From positions 1 through 24,222 of the forward strand of contig DMOG01000003.1 of the NCBI GenBank assembly GCA_003453595.1: a DNA stretch of 24,222 nt, written 5' to 3'. This document shows positions 7,346 through 14,802 of the stretch, one piece after another. Every line of letters starts with the position of its first letter. The first letter of the stretch is position 1. The DNA comes from Candidatus Uhrbacteria bacterium. Its GTDB lineage: Bacteria > Patescibacteriota > Patescibacteriia > UBA9934. The notes under the pieces are model-generated. The model was given only the letters and a program-made list of their open reading frames with translations. It made no database searches and was not told the DNA's origin. The position numbers and the translations under genes were made by a program.

Positions 7346-8351
7346 AATCTAACATTTTACAAAAAACTGAAAACTGCTTTTCTCTGCGAAAATTGGCTTT
7401 CACAAACTCTTGTCCAGCTTTTCCCATTGCCTGCCTTGTTTGAGGCTCCCGTAAACGCTCTATGGCCCCCTTTATAGCCTCTTTAGTATCATTGATGAGA
7501 ATTCCTGTCTTATTGTCCAACATAGCCTCATCAACGCCCGGATATGAGGTGGCAATAACAGGAAGACCGAAAAGTTGAGCCTCGATATATACAATACCAA
7601 ACCCTTCACGATCCTCATTGGTTTTCGTTGTTGGCATCACAAAAATATCTGACTTAGCATAAATATCAGGCAGCTTTCGATCAGCAACTGAACTTAAAAT
7701 CTCAACCCGATCTTCTAGCTGATTATCCTGAATATAAGCCCTGATCTCAGCCTTCATTGGCCCATCTCCAACAATAGTATATTCAAGGGTCGGATCTTGG
7801 CTAACAATATCTAAGACTTTCATGTGTCCCTTTCGATATACCAGTCGACCGACTGTCAAAAGTCTAACCCTGTCTTTGTTTTGATGTTTGGCTTTAATAA
7901 AATGCGAACCTTCTACCAGAGCCTCAGACACGGTTGGATAAACTACCTGGATATCCATCCTTTTTGAAAAAGTTGAAACTTCCCTATCCAAAGCCTTACT
8001 ATTAGTAATAATTGATTTTGCATTTTTTAAAATATGTGTCAGAAGTAATTTTTTCCAAAAACTTCGACGCGCCAAATCAAAATCCATTCCATGCAATATC
8101 ACTATATACGGTTTATGAGTCAGACGCGAAGCAAGCCAACACATTGTTCCAATAGGTAAAACATGACTAGTAATAATTCCATCTGATTTTTTCATGCATT
8201 GATGCACAAACCACAAAAGCGGAATGCGACCTGGAAGTCTATTTAAAGCTTCAACATGTATGCATGGACATGTTTGAACAAGTGCATCCAAGTATCTGGC
8301 CACTCCTCCAGTTTTTGGTGGATAATCATGTGTAATTAAAGTCCATTTCAT
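7338..8351 (-). CDS. Family 4 glycosyltransferase (GT-B)
   Basis: A 337-residue retaining GT4 enzyme. The N-terminal domain has the glycine loop PPKTGGVARY (11-20) and NSKALDREV (117-125). The C-terminal donor domain carries TVGRLVYRKG (166-175), IVGDGPMKAEI (193-203), and the E-x7-E motif EGFGIVYIEA (249-258) that contacts the sugar nucleotide. Length and motifs are those of cell-wall or capsule mannosyl/glucosyltransferases. It lies between the flippase (4-bp gap) and a GT2 gene (8-bp overlap), in keeping with a role in building the repeat unit exported by the flippase. Confidence 0.92.
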   Translation of the reverse strand: MKWTLITHDYPPKTGGVARYLDALVQTCPCIHVEALNRLPGRIPLLWFVHQCMKKSDGIITSHVLPIGTMCWLASRLTHKPYIVILHGMDFDLARRSFWKKLLLTHILKNAKSIITNSKALDREVSTFSKRMDIQVVYPTVSEALVEGSHFIKAKHQNKDRVRLLTVGRLVYRKGHMKVLDIVSQDPTLEYTIVGDGPMKAEIRAYIQDNQLEDRVEILSSVADRKLPDIYAKSDIFVMPTTKTNEDREGFGIVYIEAQLFGLPVIATSYPGVDEAMLDNKTGILINDTKEAIKGAIERLREPQTRQAMGKAGQEFVKANFRREKQFSVFCKMLDCE

Positions 8352-8355
8352 ATCA

Positions 8356-9792
8356 TTATTTTTTTACCAACATTCTCCAGCCTTCAGAGAAATGATCCTT
8401 CCGAATCGCACCCAAAAAATAAGTCATTCCAAGATAAATCAATGCTCCGACTAAGATCGCGACGAAAATCGGCACAAAACTTTTGACCAGAAAAACAACC
8501 AGCGCCATAGCTATGGCTGACAAATAAATTCGATGTGTTGATCGAAAAAGATCAGCAACCCTAACGTTTACGCTAGGACAAGCAAAGATCCAACCAGCAG
8601 TAAACATAAATAAAAAGCTGATAAGGGCAGAGACACAAGCGCCAATCACGCCATAGATCGGTATCAGAATTAAATTAGCTCCAACATTGATAATCATTGT
8701 TACTCCCATTATTCCAGTCTTAATCGCCTGTCGATCAGTTGCGTTTAAAAGAGATCCAATTGGAAAATCTAAAAAAATAAACAATAAAACAAATATCAAA
8801 ACTTGGAGTGGTAGAACAGATCCAGTAAAGGCAGACCCATAAAAAAACTCAATGATCTCGGGGGCAACAGCCCAAATACCAAAAACAATTGGCGCTCCGA
8901 TTAAACTCACATACCAAAATGCATCAAGCAAAATTCTTTTTAATTCTTTTTTATCGTTTGAGTGTGTGCTCATGGTCGGGTAAAGGGCTGCCACAAAAGC
9001 GAGAGGAATAAATTGAAACGCATAAGTTAATTTGTAGGCAACTGCGTAAAGTCCAACCGCAGACTCATCAAGAACGCGCTCAAGAATTACGCTATCAGCG
9101 TATGAATACACTTTTACAAATGTGGCTGCAAGAAAAAATGCAAAGGCCATTTTTAGAGGCTTCCATCCCATTTTCCATGTCGGTAACAAGGATTTCCAAC
9201 CAGTATGATGGACAACTCGCGAAGCTGAAAAAATCATGTTCCAGATGCTTCCCGTTGCTAAGGCTAAAACTAAAATCGGTAATGTTGCAATTCCGGTTAC
9301 AAGCAAAATCGTGCCAACGATTGCTGTTATAACTTGTCCGACAAAAAGCCCAAATGCTTCATATTTAAGTTTGTGCATTCCACGCAAAACTCCATAAAAC
9401 GAAAGCGACAATGTGTCTGCAATCAAAATCAAGGTCGCAATACGAACCAATAAAATAACCAGTTCGCTGTAATGTAAAAGCTCGGGTACAACAAAAGCAA
9501 CTGCCACAGTGATCGGTATGGTCACAACCTTGATTCCTAGAATTGTCCTTGACCAAAGTTGAGCATCTTCATTACTTCGGGCAACCTGTCGAATAAGCAC
9601 TGAGGTCATGCCAATATCATCAAGAACTAGAATAATCATAACAATAGCCAAAGCCAAAAAGTACGCACCTGTATCCTCAACGCCAAGAAAACGAGCAATC
9701 AAAGCAAAGTACAAAAAAGCAACGGTTTTTTGTCCAACCGATGCTAGTGTCAAATACAGTGTATTCTGCGCTAATCGCGTTCCTGAGCTCAT
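8356..9792 (-). CDS. Polysaccharide flippase, Wzx-like (MOP superfamily)
   Basis: A 478-residue integral membrane protein with about 12-14 hydrophobic segments spread through its length. The N-terminus RLAQNTLYLTLASVGQKTVA leads into FLYFALIARFLGVEDTGAYF, the start pattern of Polysacc_synt (PF01943) proteins, and GLYAVAYKLTYAFQFIPLAF is a second typical segment. These proteins move lipid-linked oligosaccharides across the cytoplasmic membrane. It heads the set of glycosyltransferase genes that follow within 4 bp and lies 41 bp after the DUF4239-like gene. It is distinct from the MurJ flippase in this window: its partners are sugar transferases, so its cargo is more likely a surface glycan. 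Confidence 0.9.
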   Translation of the reverse strand: MSSGTRLAQNTLYLTLASVGQKTVAFLYFALIARFLGVEDTGAYFLALAIVMIILVLDDIGMTSVLIRQVARSNEDAQLWSRTILGIKVVTIPITVAVAFVVPELLHYSELVILLVRIATLILIADTLSLSFYGVLRGMHKLKYEAFGLFVGQVITAIVGTILLVTGIATLPILVLALATGSIWNMIFSASRVVHHTGWKSLLPTWKMGWKPLKMAFAFFLAATFVKVYSYADSVILERVLDESAVGLYAVAYKLTYAFQFIPLAFVAALYPTMSTHSNDKKELKRILLDAFWYVSLIGAPIVFGIWAVAPEIIEFFYGSAFTGSVLPLQVLIFVLLFIFLDFPIGSLLNATDRQAIKTGIMGVTMIINVGANLILIPIYGVIGACVSALISFLFMFTAGWIFACPSVNVRVADLFRSTHRIYLSAIAMALVVFLVKSFVPIFVAILVGALIYLGMTYFLGAIRKDHFSEGWRMLVKK

Positions 9793-9833
9793 AATATAGT
9801 CCAGAATACGCTATTCTAAGCTTAAAAACAAGT

Positions 9834-10685
9834 CTATTTCTTCTTTGTCTTCACGATTATAATTTCCTTCTTTTCCGCCCCTGGCTTATGCAATCCCAGA
9901 CGATATTCATTGATACCCTTTGGTATAGAACTTATTCCTTGTTTTACCAAGTACTTATTATAATATTGTTTTTTTCCGACAAAAGCTAAAACCTCCTGAC
10001 CTGATTCTTCCACAATTTGCTTCCCGCCTAACATCAAATTCTGTAGATCGCGCATGATAAGCAAAATAAGAATCAAGGAACTTGAAAATAAAATACTAAT
10101 CATTGTTGAAGTTAGCTCCTCTGTTCTAAGAATTGATAAAGAAATTAAAATAATAAAAACCAGAATAATAAGTATTGTCCAATGTCCAAAACCCATATTC
10201 TCACGCGCTACAACTGAAGATGTATTGCGTGATATTTCAAGATCTTGTAATTGTCCCATGTAGGTCTCAAGAAGTGCATCAGATTTTTGTTTTTTTAATT
10301 TTCTAATTTCGTCCCACATTGATAAATAAATCGGCGCATTCCTTAAATATACGTCTGGTGATAATGGGGCGTCATATGCCTCAATGTAATACCTATCAAT
10401 TAATGATGCTATCTTTTTTGAAAATGCTATTCCAAAAAATTGAGATGTTTTATAAATACAAAGCAGTAAAGCGTCTTCCTGCGCTACTAAAGATCTTATA
10501 TTATCAAACCTTGTACTTAATCGTGAAATGAAAAATCCTGAAATAATCGCAAATAAGAAAGTGCTAATTGTTAAAATAACTTCAGTTCCTGGCAACTCAA
10601 TAATATCAATCGGTGTGTAGATATATGCAAAAGAAAAAACAACAAAAGCAATGCCTGCACCTTTTGTAGCTGAAATATATTTCAT
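9834..10685 (-). CDS. Bestrophin-like (DUF4239-like) membrane protein
   Basis: A 283-residue protein with two N-terminal membrane helices (about 8-26 and 34-54) and two central ones (about 168-186 and 194-211). Between them lies a long helical soluble segment with RLSTRFDNIRSLVAQEDALLL near its start. This two-plus-two topology with an Arg-rich segment and an acidic EDAL motif after the second helix resembles DUF4239 bestrophin-like proteins, whose function is unsettled (possibly ion channels). The assignment is by eye and moderate. The start ATG at 10685 is preceded by a full AGGAGG two bases upstream, one of few strong ribosome sites here. An extended -10 promoter lies upstream, and the polysaccharide genes follow on the same strand, so it may be the first gene of that operon. 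Confidence 0.6.
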   Translation of the reverse strand: MKYISATKGAGIAFVVFSFAYIYTPIDIIELPGTEVILTISTFLFAIISGFFISRLSTRFDNIRSLVAQEDALLLCIYKTSQFFGIAFSKKIASLIDRYYIEAYDAPLSPDVYLRNAPIYLSMWDEIRKLKKQKSDALLETYMGQLQDLEISRNTSSVVARENMGFGHWTILIILVFIILISLSILRTEELTSTMISILFSSSLILILLIMRDLQNLMLGGKQIVEESGQEVLAFVGKKQYYNKYLVKQGISSIPKGINEYRLGLHKPGAEKKEIIIVKTKKK

Positions 10686-10706
10686 AACCTCCTTTTAGAT
10701 AATTGA

Positions 10707-10715
10707 AGTATACCA
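10707..10715 (-). promoter_or_regulatory. Extended -10 promoter for the DUF4239-like gene
   Basis: On the minus strand TGG directly precedes TATACT (TGn-TATACT), an extended -10 element. Transcription would start near 10700, about 15 nt before the ATG, leaving room for the AGGAGG ribosome site at 10688-10693. No convincing -35 was found. Confidence 0.45.
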
Positions 10716-10794
10716 AAAAAAATAAATATCCAGTGATCTACTTGTTGATAAAAACAAAGCATCCGTAAAAATTATACCAAAATAACTTATTGTC

Positions 10795-10832
10795 AATAAA
10801 AAACCAGCCGATTACTCGACTGGTTTTTTGAT
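10795..10832 (-). terminator. Rho-independent terminator of the alpha ribosomal operon
   Basis: The stem AAACCAG (10801-10807) and CTGGGTTT-like partner CTGGTTT (10820-10826), with an inner CGA/TCG pair set and loop TTAC, is flanked by A-run on the left and T-run on the right. It can end transcripts from both directions. It lies just after the rpsI stop and thus closes the ribosomal protein operon. Confidence 0.85.
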
Positions 10833-10839
10833 TTTTTGA

Positions 10840-11235
10840 TTAACGCTTTCTCCACTGGGTTGAGCGACGGGCACCGCGATGGCCGAACTTCTTTCGTTCT
10901 TTCTTGCGAGCGTCTCGTGTTAGAAATCCTTGCGTCTTGATTACTGTTTTTAATGACTCATCATATTTAACAAGAGCACGAGCAATCGCCATCTTTACTG
11001 CATCAACCTGACCAACTTTTCCACCACCGACAGCACGAACAGTAATATCAACTGTATCAAGTTTTCCAACTTCTTTTAGTGGCAGAAGAGCAACTTGACA
11101 CATCTGTTCTGTATCAAAATACTCTTTCATGTCTTTGTTATTGATAGTCACTTTTCCAGATCCAACTGGATAAAGACGAACTTGGGCAATAGCTGTTTTT
11201 CGGCGTCCAATTGCCTGGTAGTACTTTTCACTCAT
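10840..11235 (-). CDS. rpsI: 30S ribosomal protein S9
   Basis: A 131-residue S9. YYQAIGRRKTAIAQVRL at the start, AVGGGKVGQVDAVKMAIARAL in the middle and the basic C-terminal tail ending RGARRSTQWRKR are the family hallmarks; the tail reaches the ribosomal P site and contacts tRNA. The gene follows rplM with one base between stop and start, the usual L13-S9 pair, here appended to the alpha operon. Standard length. Confidence 0.97.
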   Translation of the reverse strand: MSEKYYQAIGRRKTAIAQVRLYPVGSGKVTINNKDMKEYFDTEQMCQVALLPLKEVGKLDTVDITVRAVGGGKVGQVDAVKMAIARALVKYDESLKTVIKTQGFLTRDARKKERKKFGHRGARRSTQWRKR

Positions 11236-11236
11236 A

Positions 11237-11593
11237 TTAAGAAATCTTTAGCCGCTTCAATCTTTCAACTCGGCATTTAGTTTTAGGTAGCATTCGTGAC
11301 ACAGCCGCCTCCAAAACCTTAGCTGGGTTTTCCGCAAACATAACTTCCATTGTTTTTGTCTTTAATCCACCAGGATACTGTGAGTGGGAAAAATATTTTT
11401 TCTGCTGCATTTTCTTTCCAGTAATTTTCATTTTCGCAACATTTGTAACCTCAATAATATCCCCAGCGTCAATATTTGGACGATAGCTTGGTTTATACTT
11501 TCCAATAAGATGCGTAGCAATGTCCCCGGCAAGTCTACCAAGAACCTGATCAGTTGCATCCACTTTATATATTTCTCTTTTTATTTCTTCCAT
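11237..11593 (-). CDS. rplM: 50S ribosomal protein L13
   Basis: L13 of 118 residues, shorter than the usual 140 or so. Present are VDATDQVLGRLAGDIATHLIGK near the start, then the central GDIIEVTNVAKMKITGKK, the KKYFSHSQYPGGLK loop, and VLEAAVSRMLPKTK. The C-terminal extension of longer L13 proteins is missing, consistent with a reduced genome. It sits between rplQ (3-bp gap) and rpsI. Confidence 0.97.
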   Translation of the reverse strand: MEEIKREIYKVDATDQVLGRLAGDIATHLIGKYKPSYRPNIDAGDIIEVTNVAKMKITGKKMQQKKYFSHSQYPGGLKTKTMEVMFAENPAKVLEAAVSRMLPKTKCRVERLKRLKIS

Positions 11594-11596
11594 ATC

Positions 11597-11947
11597 TTAT
11601 ACTAATTCAATTTGCGCCATTGGAGCTGCATCACCCTGACGACATCCTAACTTTGTAATTCTGGTATAACCACCATCTCTTTCCATGTATCGTGGACCAA
11701 GAACTTCCATTAGTTTGTTAACAGGTTGCTCTGTGCAAAAATAGGAAAGCAAAGCTCGTCTTGCAGCTAAATCGCCTTTTTTAGACTTTGTGATTAATCT
11801 TTCCACAACTCTTTGTGCTTGCTTTGCTTTTACCTGTGTTGTTTTAACTTTTTCATAAACAACAATGCTAGTTGCCAAATCGCGAAGCACTGCTTTTCTA
11901 GCAGTTGGTTTTCTTCCCAGAGTTTTTGTTATATTTCGGTGACGCAT
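11597..11947 (-). CDS. rplQ: 50S ribosomal protein L17
   Basis: L17 of 116 residues: it starts with an RHRNITKTLGRKPTARKAVL segment, continues with DLATSIVVYEKVKTTQVKAKQ, and has ALLSYFCTEQPVNKLM and GGYTRITKLGCRQGDAAPMA near the end. Binds 23S rRNA near the exit tunnel. It follows rpoA by 6 bp in the canonical rpoA-rplQ order. Confidence 0.97.
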   Translation of the reverse strand: MRHRNITKTLGRKPTARKAVLRDLATSIVVYEKVKTTQVKAKQAQRVVERLITKSKKGDLAARRALLSYFCTEQPVNKLMEVLGPRYMERDGGYTRITKLGCRQGDAAPMAQIELV

Positions 11948-11953
11948 ACTTTC

Positions 11954-12727
11954 TTATTCTTCAGATACTTCCTCTTCAACAACTTCGTCCTCCTTGCTCT
12001 CTGTTTCTGAAGAACCTGAAAGAAGTGATGAGTTTTTAAATTGATTTTCAAGCCAATTAAAGTGACTTAGAATGACTTTTGTTGCCTGCTCCACTGCTTC
12101 CTGGGCAGTGATCGTTCCGTCAGTAATGATATTCATTATTACTTTGTCATAGTTGGTGATTTCTCCAACACGAGTATTTTCAATTTTCATTCCCACAGTA
12201 TGAACTGGGCTAAAAACTGAATCAATTGCAATCATTCCAATGTCATTGGTGCTATTATCTCTTTCCTCAGTTGGCACAAATCCTCGTCCATGATCAACCA
12301 CAATGTCCATGTGCAACTTGATTGTTTTGGACGAAATGGTAGCAATTATCAAATCTGGATTTGCAATTTCTACATCAGCATTTTTCTCAATATCTGCAGC
12401 TGTTACTATCCCCTCTCGACCGTCAACTGTTAACGATAGTGTTACCGGCTGATCAGAGTGAAGCTTTAATCTAAGTTGTTTTAGATTGAGAACTATTTCC
12501 AAAACATCTTCTTTTACTCCTTCGATTGTTGAGAACTCATGTTGAACGCCTTTTATTTTAACACCTGTAACTGCAGCGCCCTCAAGTGATGAGAGCATAA
12601 CGCGACGAAGTGCATTGCCAATGGTTGTACCATAACCATGGTGTAGAGGTTCAATTGTAAGAATCTCTTCGTGTTCATGACTTCCTGGAGTGAAAGTCAT
12701 TTTTGATGGAAGAAGGATGTTCTCCAT
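11954..12727 (-). CDS. rpoA: RNA polymerase alpha subunit lacking the C-terminal domain
   Basis: A 257-residue alpha subunit. The N-terminal dimerisation/assembly domain is complete: FTPGSHEHEEILTIEPLHHG near the start, GTTIGNALRRVMLSSLEGAAV (dimer helix), the insert domain in the middle, and the final helix QEAVEQATKVILSHFNWLENQF. Then, instead of the linker and helix-hairpin-helix C-terminal domain (about 70 residues in most bacteria, total near 315-330), there is only a Ser/Glu-rich acidic tail of about 30 residues. The frame is clean and the next gene starts 6 bp on, so this is not an obvious frameshift. UP-element recognition and activator contacts through alpha-CTD would be absent. Flanked by rpsD and rplQ as usual. 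Confidence 0.95.
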   Translation of the reverse strand: MENILLPSKMTFTPGSHEHEEILTIEPLHHGYGTTIGNALRRVMLSSLEGAAVTGVKIKGVQHEFSTIEGVKEDVLEIVLNLKQLRLKLHSDQPVTLSLTVDGREGIVTAADIEKNADVEIANPDLIIATISSKTIKLHMDIVVDHGRGFVPTEERDNSTNDIGMIAIDSVFSPVHTVGMKIENTRVGEITNYDKVIMNIITDGTITAQEAVEQATKVILSHFNWLENQFKNSSLLSGSSETESKEDEVVEEEVSEE

Positions 12728-12750
12728 AAAATAGAAAATGAATGAATTAA

Positions 12751-13392
12751 TTATCGTGAGTAGAACTCGACGATTAGTCTTGGATCGTAAATCTCTTTGA
12801 GATCTTCCCCCTCTGGGACGCTCACGACTTTACCAGTCATGGTAGATGCATCCATATGCAACCACCCTGGGATTGTTTGGCCGGCCAGTCTTTTCTCCAG
12901 GTCTTCAAAAAGTTTTTTCTCTTTTTTATTCTCGCGCACGCTGACTTTATCATCAACCCGAACTTGATATGAAGGAATGTTTACCTTTTTCCCATTGACG
13001 CAAATTATTGCATGGCTAACCATTTGTCTTGCCTGTGGGCGTGTTTTTGCAAGCCCCAATCTGAAAACAGCATTGTCCAAACGCATCTCAAGCAATCTAG
13101 CAAGATTATCAGCTGAGTTTCCTTGCATGCGAGTAGCTTTATCAAAATAATTGCGGAATTGCTTTTCCATTATCCCGTACAATCGTTTTGCTTTTTGCTT
13201 TTCACGCAATTGAGTTCCGTAAACAGAAAGTCTTGATCGCCCACCTCCACCTGCTCGTCCAGCTTTTGGAGATCCGTGAACTCCAGGAGCATAAGGTCGT
13301 CTCTGAATTACTTTCAGAACTTTTACTCCAGTTGAGAGAGCAACGCCTTCGCGTCGACTCATTTTTCCCATTGTTTTAAGTGTTTTTCCCAT
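12751..13392 (-). CDS. rpsD: 30S ribosomal protein S4
   Basis: S4 of 213 residues. KMSRREGVALSTGVKVLKV and RRPYAPGVHG mark the N-terminal domain; it lacks zinc-binding cysteines (C-minus form). The S4 RNA-binding domain is seen at LARLLEMRLDNAVFRLGLAKT and RQMVSHAIICVNGKKVNIPS. The C-terminus DPRLIVEFYSR is typical. Primary 16S rRNA binder and assembly starter; in many bacteria also the autogenous repressor of this operon, which cannot be verified here. Confidence 0.97.
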   Translation of the reverse strand: MGKTLKTMGKMSRREGVALSTGVKVLKVIQRRPYAPGVHGSPKAGRAGGGGRSRLSVYGTQLREKQKAKRLYGIMEKQFRNYFDKATRMQGNSADNLARLLEMRLDNAVFRLGLAKTRPQARQMVSHAIICVNGKKVNIPSYQVRVDDKVSVRENKKEKKLFEDLEKRLAGQTIPGWLHMDASTMTGKVVSVPEGEDLKEIYDPRLIVEFYSR

Positions 13393-13401
13393 AAATCTAA
13401 A

Positions 13402-13905
13402 CTAAATGCGTCGGGCGCGACGTGGTCGGCAGCCATTATGAGGAACCGGGGTTGTCTCTTTAATTGAGACAATATTTAATCCTTTTGCATTAAATGATCG
13501 AACTGCTGAATCTCTTCCATTTCCTACTCCAGTAACAAATAAGCTTATTTCTTTCATTCCAAGCTTCTCAACTTTTTCTAAAACCTTTTCCACAACCTTA
13601 CTTGCTGCATATGGAGTTGATTTTTTTGGCCCTCTAAATCCACAGTTTCCTGCACTTGCCCAGGTCAACACATTTCCGTTTTGATCAGCAACCGACACGA
13701 TTGTGTTGTTTAGTGATGCATGAACATAAGCTCGACCGCGGGGAACAGCGACATTAGTTCGTCGTTTTCCCTTGGCAGTACGGAAATATTTTTGTTGCTT
13801 GGCAACAGAAGCCTTTGTTTTTTTCTCTTCAGCAGAACTTTCCCCTTCAGACTTTGCTCCGTCCAGCTTCACTTCTTCTTCAATTTTTTGAATTTCATCG
13901 CTCAT
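13402..13905 (-). CDS. rpsK: 30S ribosomal protein S11 with charged N-terminal extension
   Basis: The core (about residues 50-167) is standard S11: GRAYVHASLNNTIVSVADQNG, ASAGNCGFRGPKKSTPYAA, and the end VPHNGCRPRRARRI. The total is 167 residues against about 130 normally. The extra 35-40 N-terminal residues are rich in Glu, Lys, Ser and Ala (IQKIEEEVKLDGAKSEG, then SSAEEKKTKASVAKQQK), low-complexity and probably disordered. An ATG starts the extension, and no downstream ATG or Shine-Dalgarno sequence offers a clear shorter alternative. Confidence 0.96.
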   Translation of the reverse strand: MSDEIQKIEEEVKLDGAKSEGESSAEEKKTKASVAKQQKYFRTAKGKRRTNVAVPRGRAYVHASLNNTIVSVADQNGNVLTWASAGNCGFRGPKKSTPYAASKVVEKVLEKVEKLGMKEISLFVTGVGNGRDSAVRSFNAKGLNIVSIKETTPVPHNGCRPRRARRI

Positions 13906-13914
13906 ACATCAAAA

Positions 13915-14301
13915 TTAAGTCTTTGTAAGAATTCGTCGTCCACTTCCAGCTGTAAGACGCTTATTACCTCGAACTGTTCGTGAGTTTGTCTTGGTTCGCT
14001 GTCCTCTTGCTGGCAGACGCTTTGCATGACGAGAACCGCGATAGCAGTTAATATCCTTCATTCGTTTTACATCTTGTAAAACTTCGCGTCGCAATTCACC
14101 TTCAACATGAAAATTCTTATCAATAATGGTACGGATCATGTTTACTTGATCGTCAGTAAGATCCTTTACGCGAATTGATTCGTCGACCTGTGCTTGTTGC
14201 AAGATCTTCTTTGCTCGTGCATTGCCAATACCATAAATATAGGTAAGTGCAATGACTACTCGCTTTTCTGTTGGAATGTTAACTCCTGAAATACGTGCCA
14301 T
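13915..14301 (-). CDS. rpsM: 30S ribosomal protein S13
   Basis: S13 of 128 residues. ARISGVNIPTEKRVVIALTY and IYGIGNARAKKILQQAQV (helix-two-turn-helix) start the protein; INCYRGSRHAKRLPARGQRT and the basic end are typical. Head protein of the small subunit contacting the P-site tRNA. It starts four bases after the rpmJ stop, with a weak AAGGA upstream. Confidence 0.97.
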   Translation of the reverse strand: MARISGVNIPTEKRVVIALTYIYGIGNARAKKILQQAQVDESIRVKDLTDDQVNMIRTIIDKNFHVEGELRREVLQDVKRMKDINCYRGSRHAKRLPARGQRTKTNSRTVRGNKRLTAGSGRRILTKT

Positions 14302-14304
14302 AGA

Positions 14305-14418
14305 TTATCCTTGACGTTGTTTATGCTTAGGGTTTTTACAAATAACGCGAACGCGACCGTTGCGACGAATTACGCGACAGTCACGACACATTTTTTTTGC
14401 TGATGCTCGAACTTTCAT
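14305..14418 (-). CDS. rpmJ: 50S ribosomal protein L36
   Basis: A 37-residue protein read on the minus strand: it begins MKVRASAKKMCRDCRVIRR and continues NGRVRVICKNPKHKQRQG to a TAA. The zinc-binding set Cys11, Cys14, Cys27 and His32 is complete, the classical zinc-containing L36. It sits between infA and rpsM, the expected position. It is short enough to be missed by length cut-offs. Confidence 0.96.
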   Translation of the reverse strand: MKVRASAKKMCRDCRVIRRNGRVRVICKNPKHKQRQG

Positions 14419-14487
14419 AACTTCTTTAGATAATGCAATATCACCCGACAAAAAGGAGTGACATTGTTAAGGAAACGAGATGCCGTA

Positions 14488-14703
14488 TCAAAACCGATAC
14501 GTTATTCGTCCTTTTGTGAGATCATAGGGGCTGATCTCAACTTTGACATCATCACCAGGCATTATTCTGATGCGAAATTTTCGCAGCTTTCCTGATAAAT
14601 GACCAATAATTTCTTGTTCATTTTCGAGTTTTACGCGGAAATGTCCAGCAGGCAAAGCCTCCTCGATAGATCCACGCATTTCGATAAATTGTTTTTCTGC
14701 CAT
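14488..14703 (-). CDS. infA: Translation initiation factor IF-1
   Basis: A 71-residue OB-fold factor. FIEMRGSIEEALPAGHFRVK, then VKLENEQEIIGHLSGKLRKF, RIRIMPGDDVKVEISPYDLT and KGRITYRF are all diagnostic. It occupies the A site during initiation. First gene of the alpha operon here, 69 bp upstream of rpmJ; a promoter is proposed in the 99-bp gap after alaS. Confidence 0.97.
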   Translation of the reverse strand: MAEKQFIEMRGSIEEALPAGHFRVKLENEQEIIGHLSGKLRKFRIRIMPGDDVKVEISPYDLTKGRITYRF

Positions 14704-14758
14704 AGGCGTTGCGATAATAGCAATTTACGCTCAATCTGGCAAGAAAGGGAACGGCAAA

Positions 14759-14787
14759 AGCTTACTAAATCTACAGATTTTTGTCAA
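14759..14787 (-). promoter_or_regulatory. Possible promoter of the infA/alpha operon
   Basis: A perfect TTGACA (minus strand, 14787-14782) is followed 17 bp later by TAAGCT (14764-14759), a poor -10. The leader to the infA ATG would be about 50 nt. The consensus -35 and its place between alaS and infA favour it; the weak -10 leaves it tentative. Confidence 0.35.
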
Positions 14788-14802
14788 TTTCAGCCCTCTG
14801 TT

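Noticed and set aside
9102..9332. Open frames antisense to the flippase, and similar antisense frames across the ribosomal and glycosyltransferase genes
   Set aside because: All lie opposite well-supported genes, with no family motifs or start signals.
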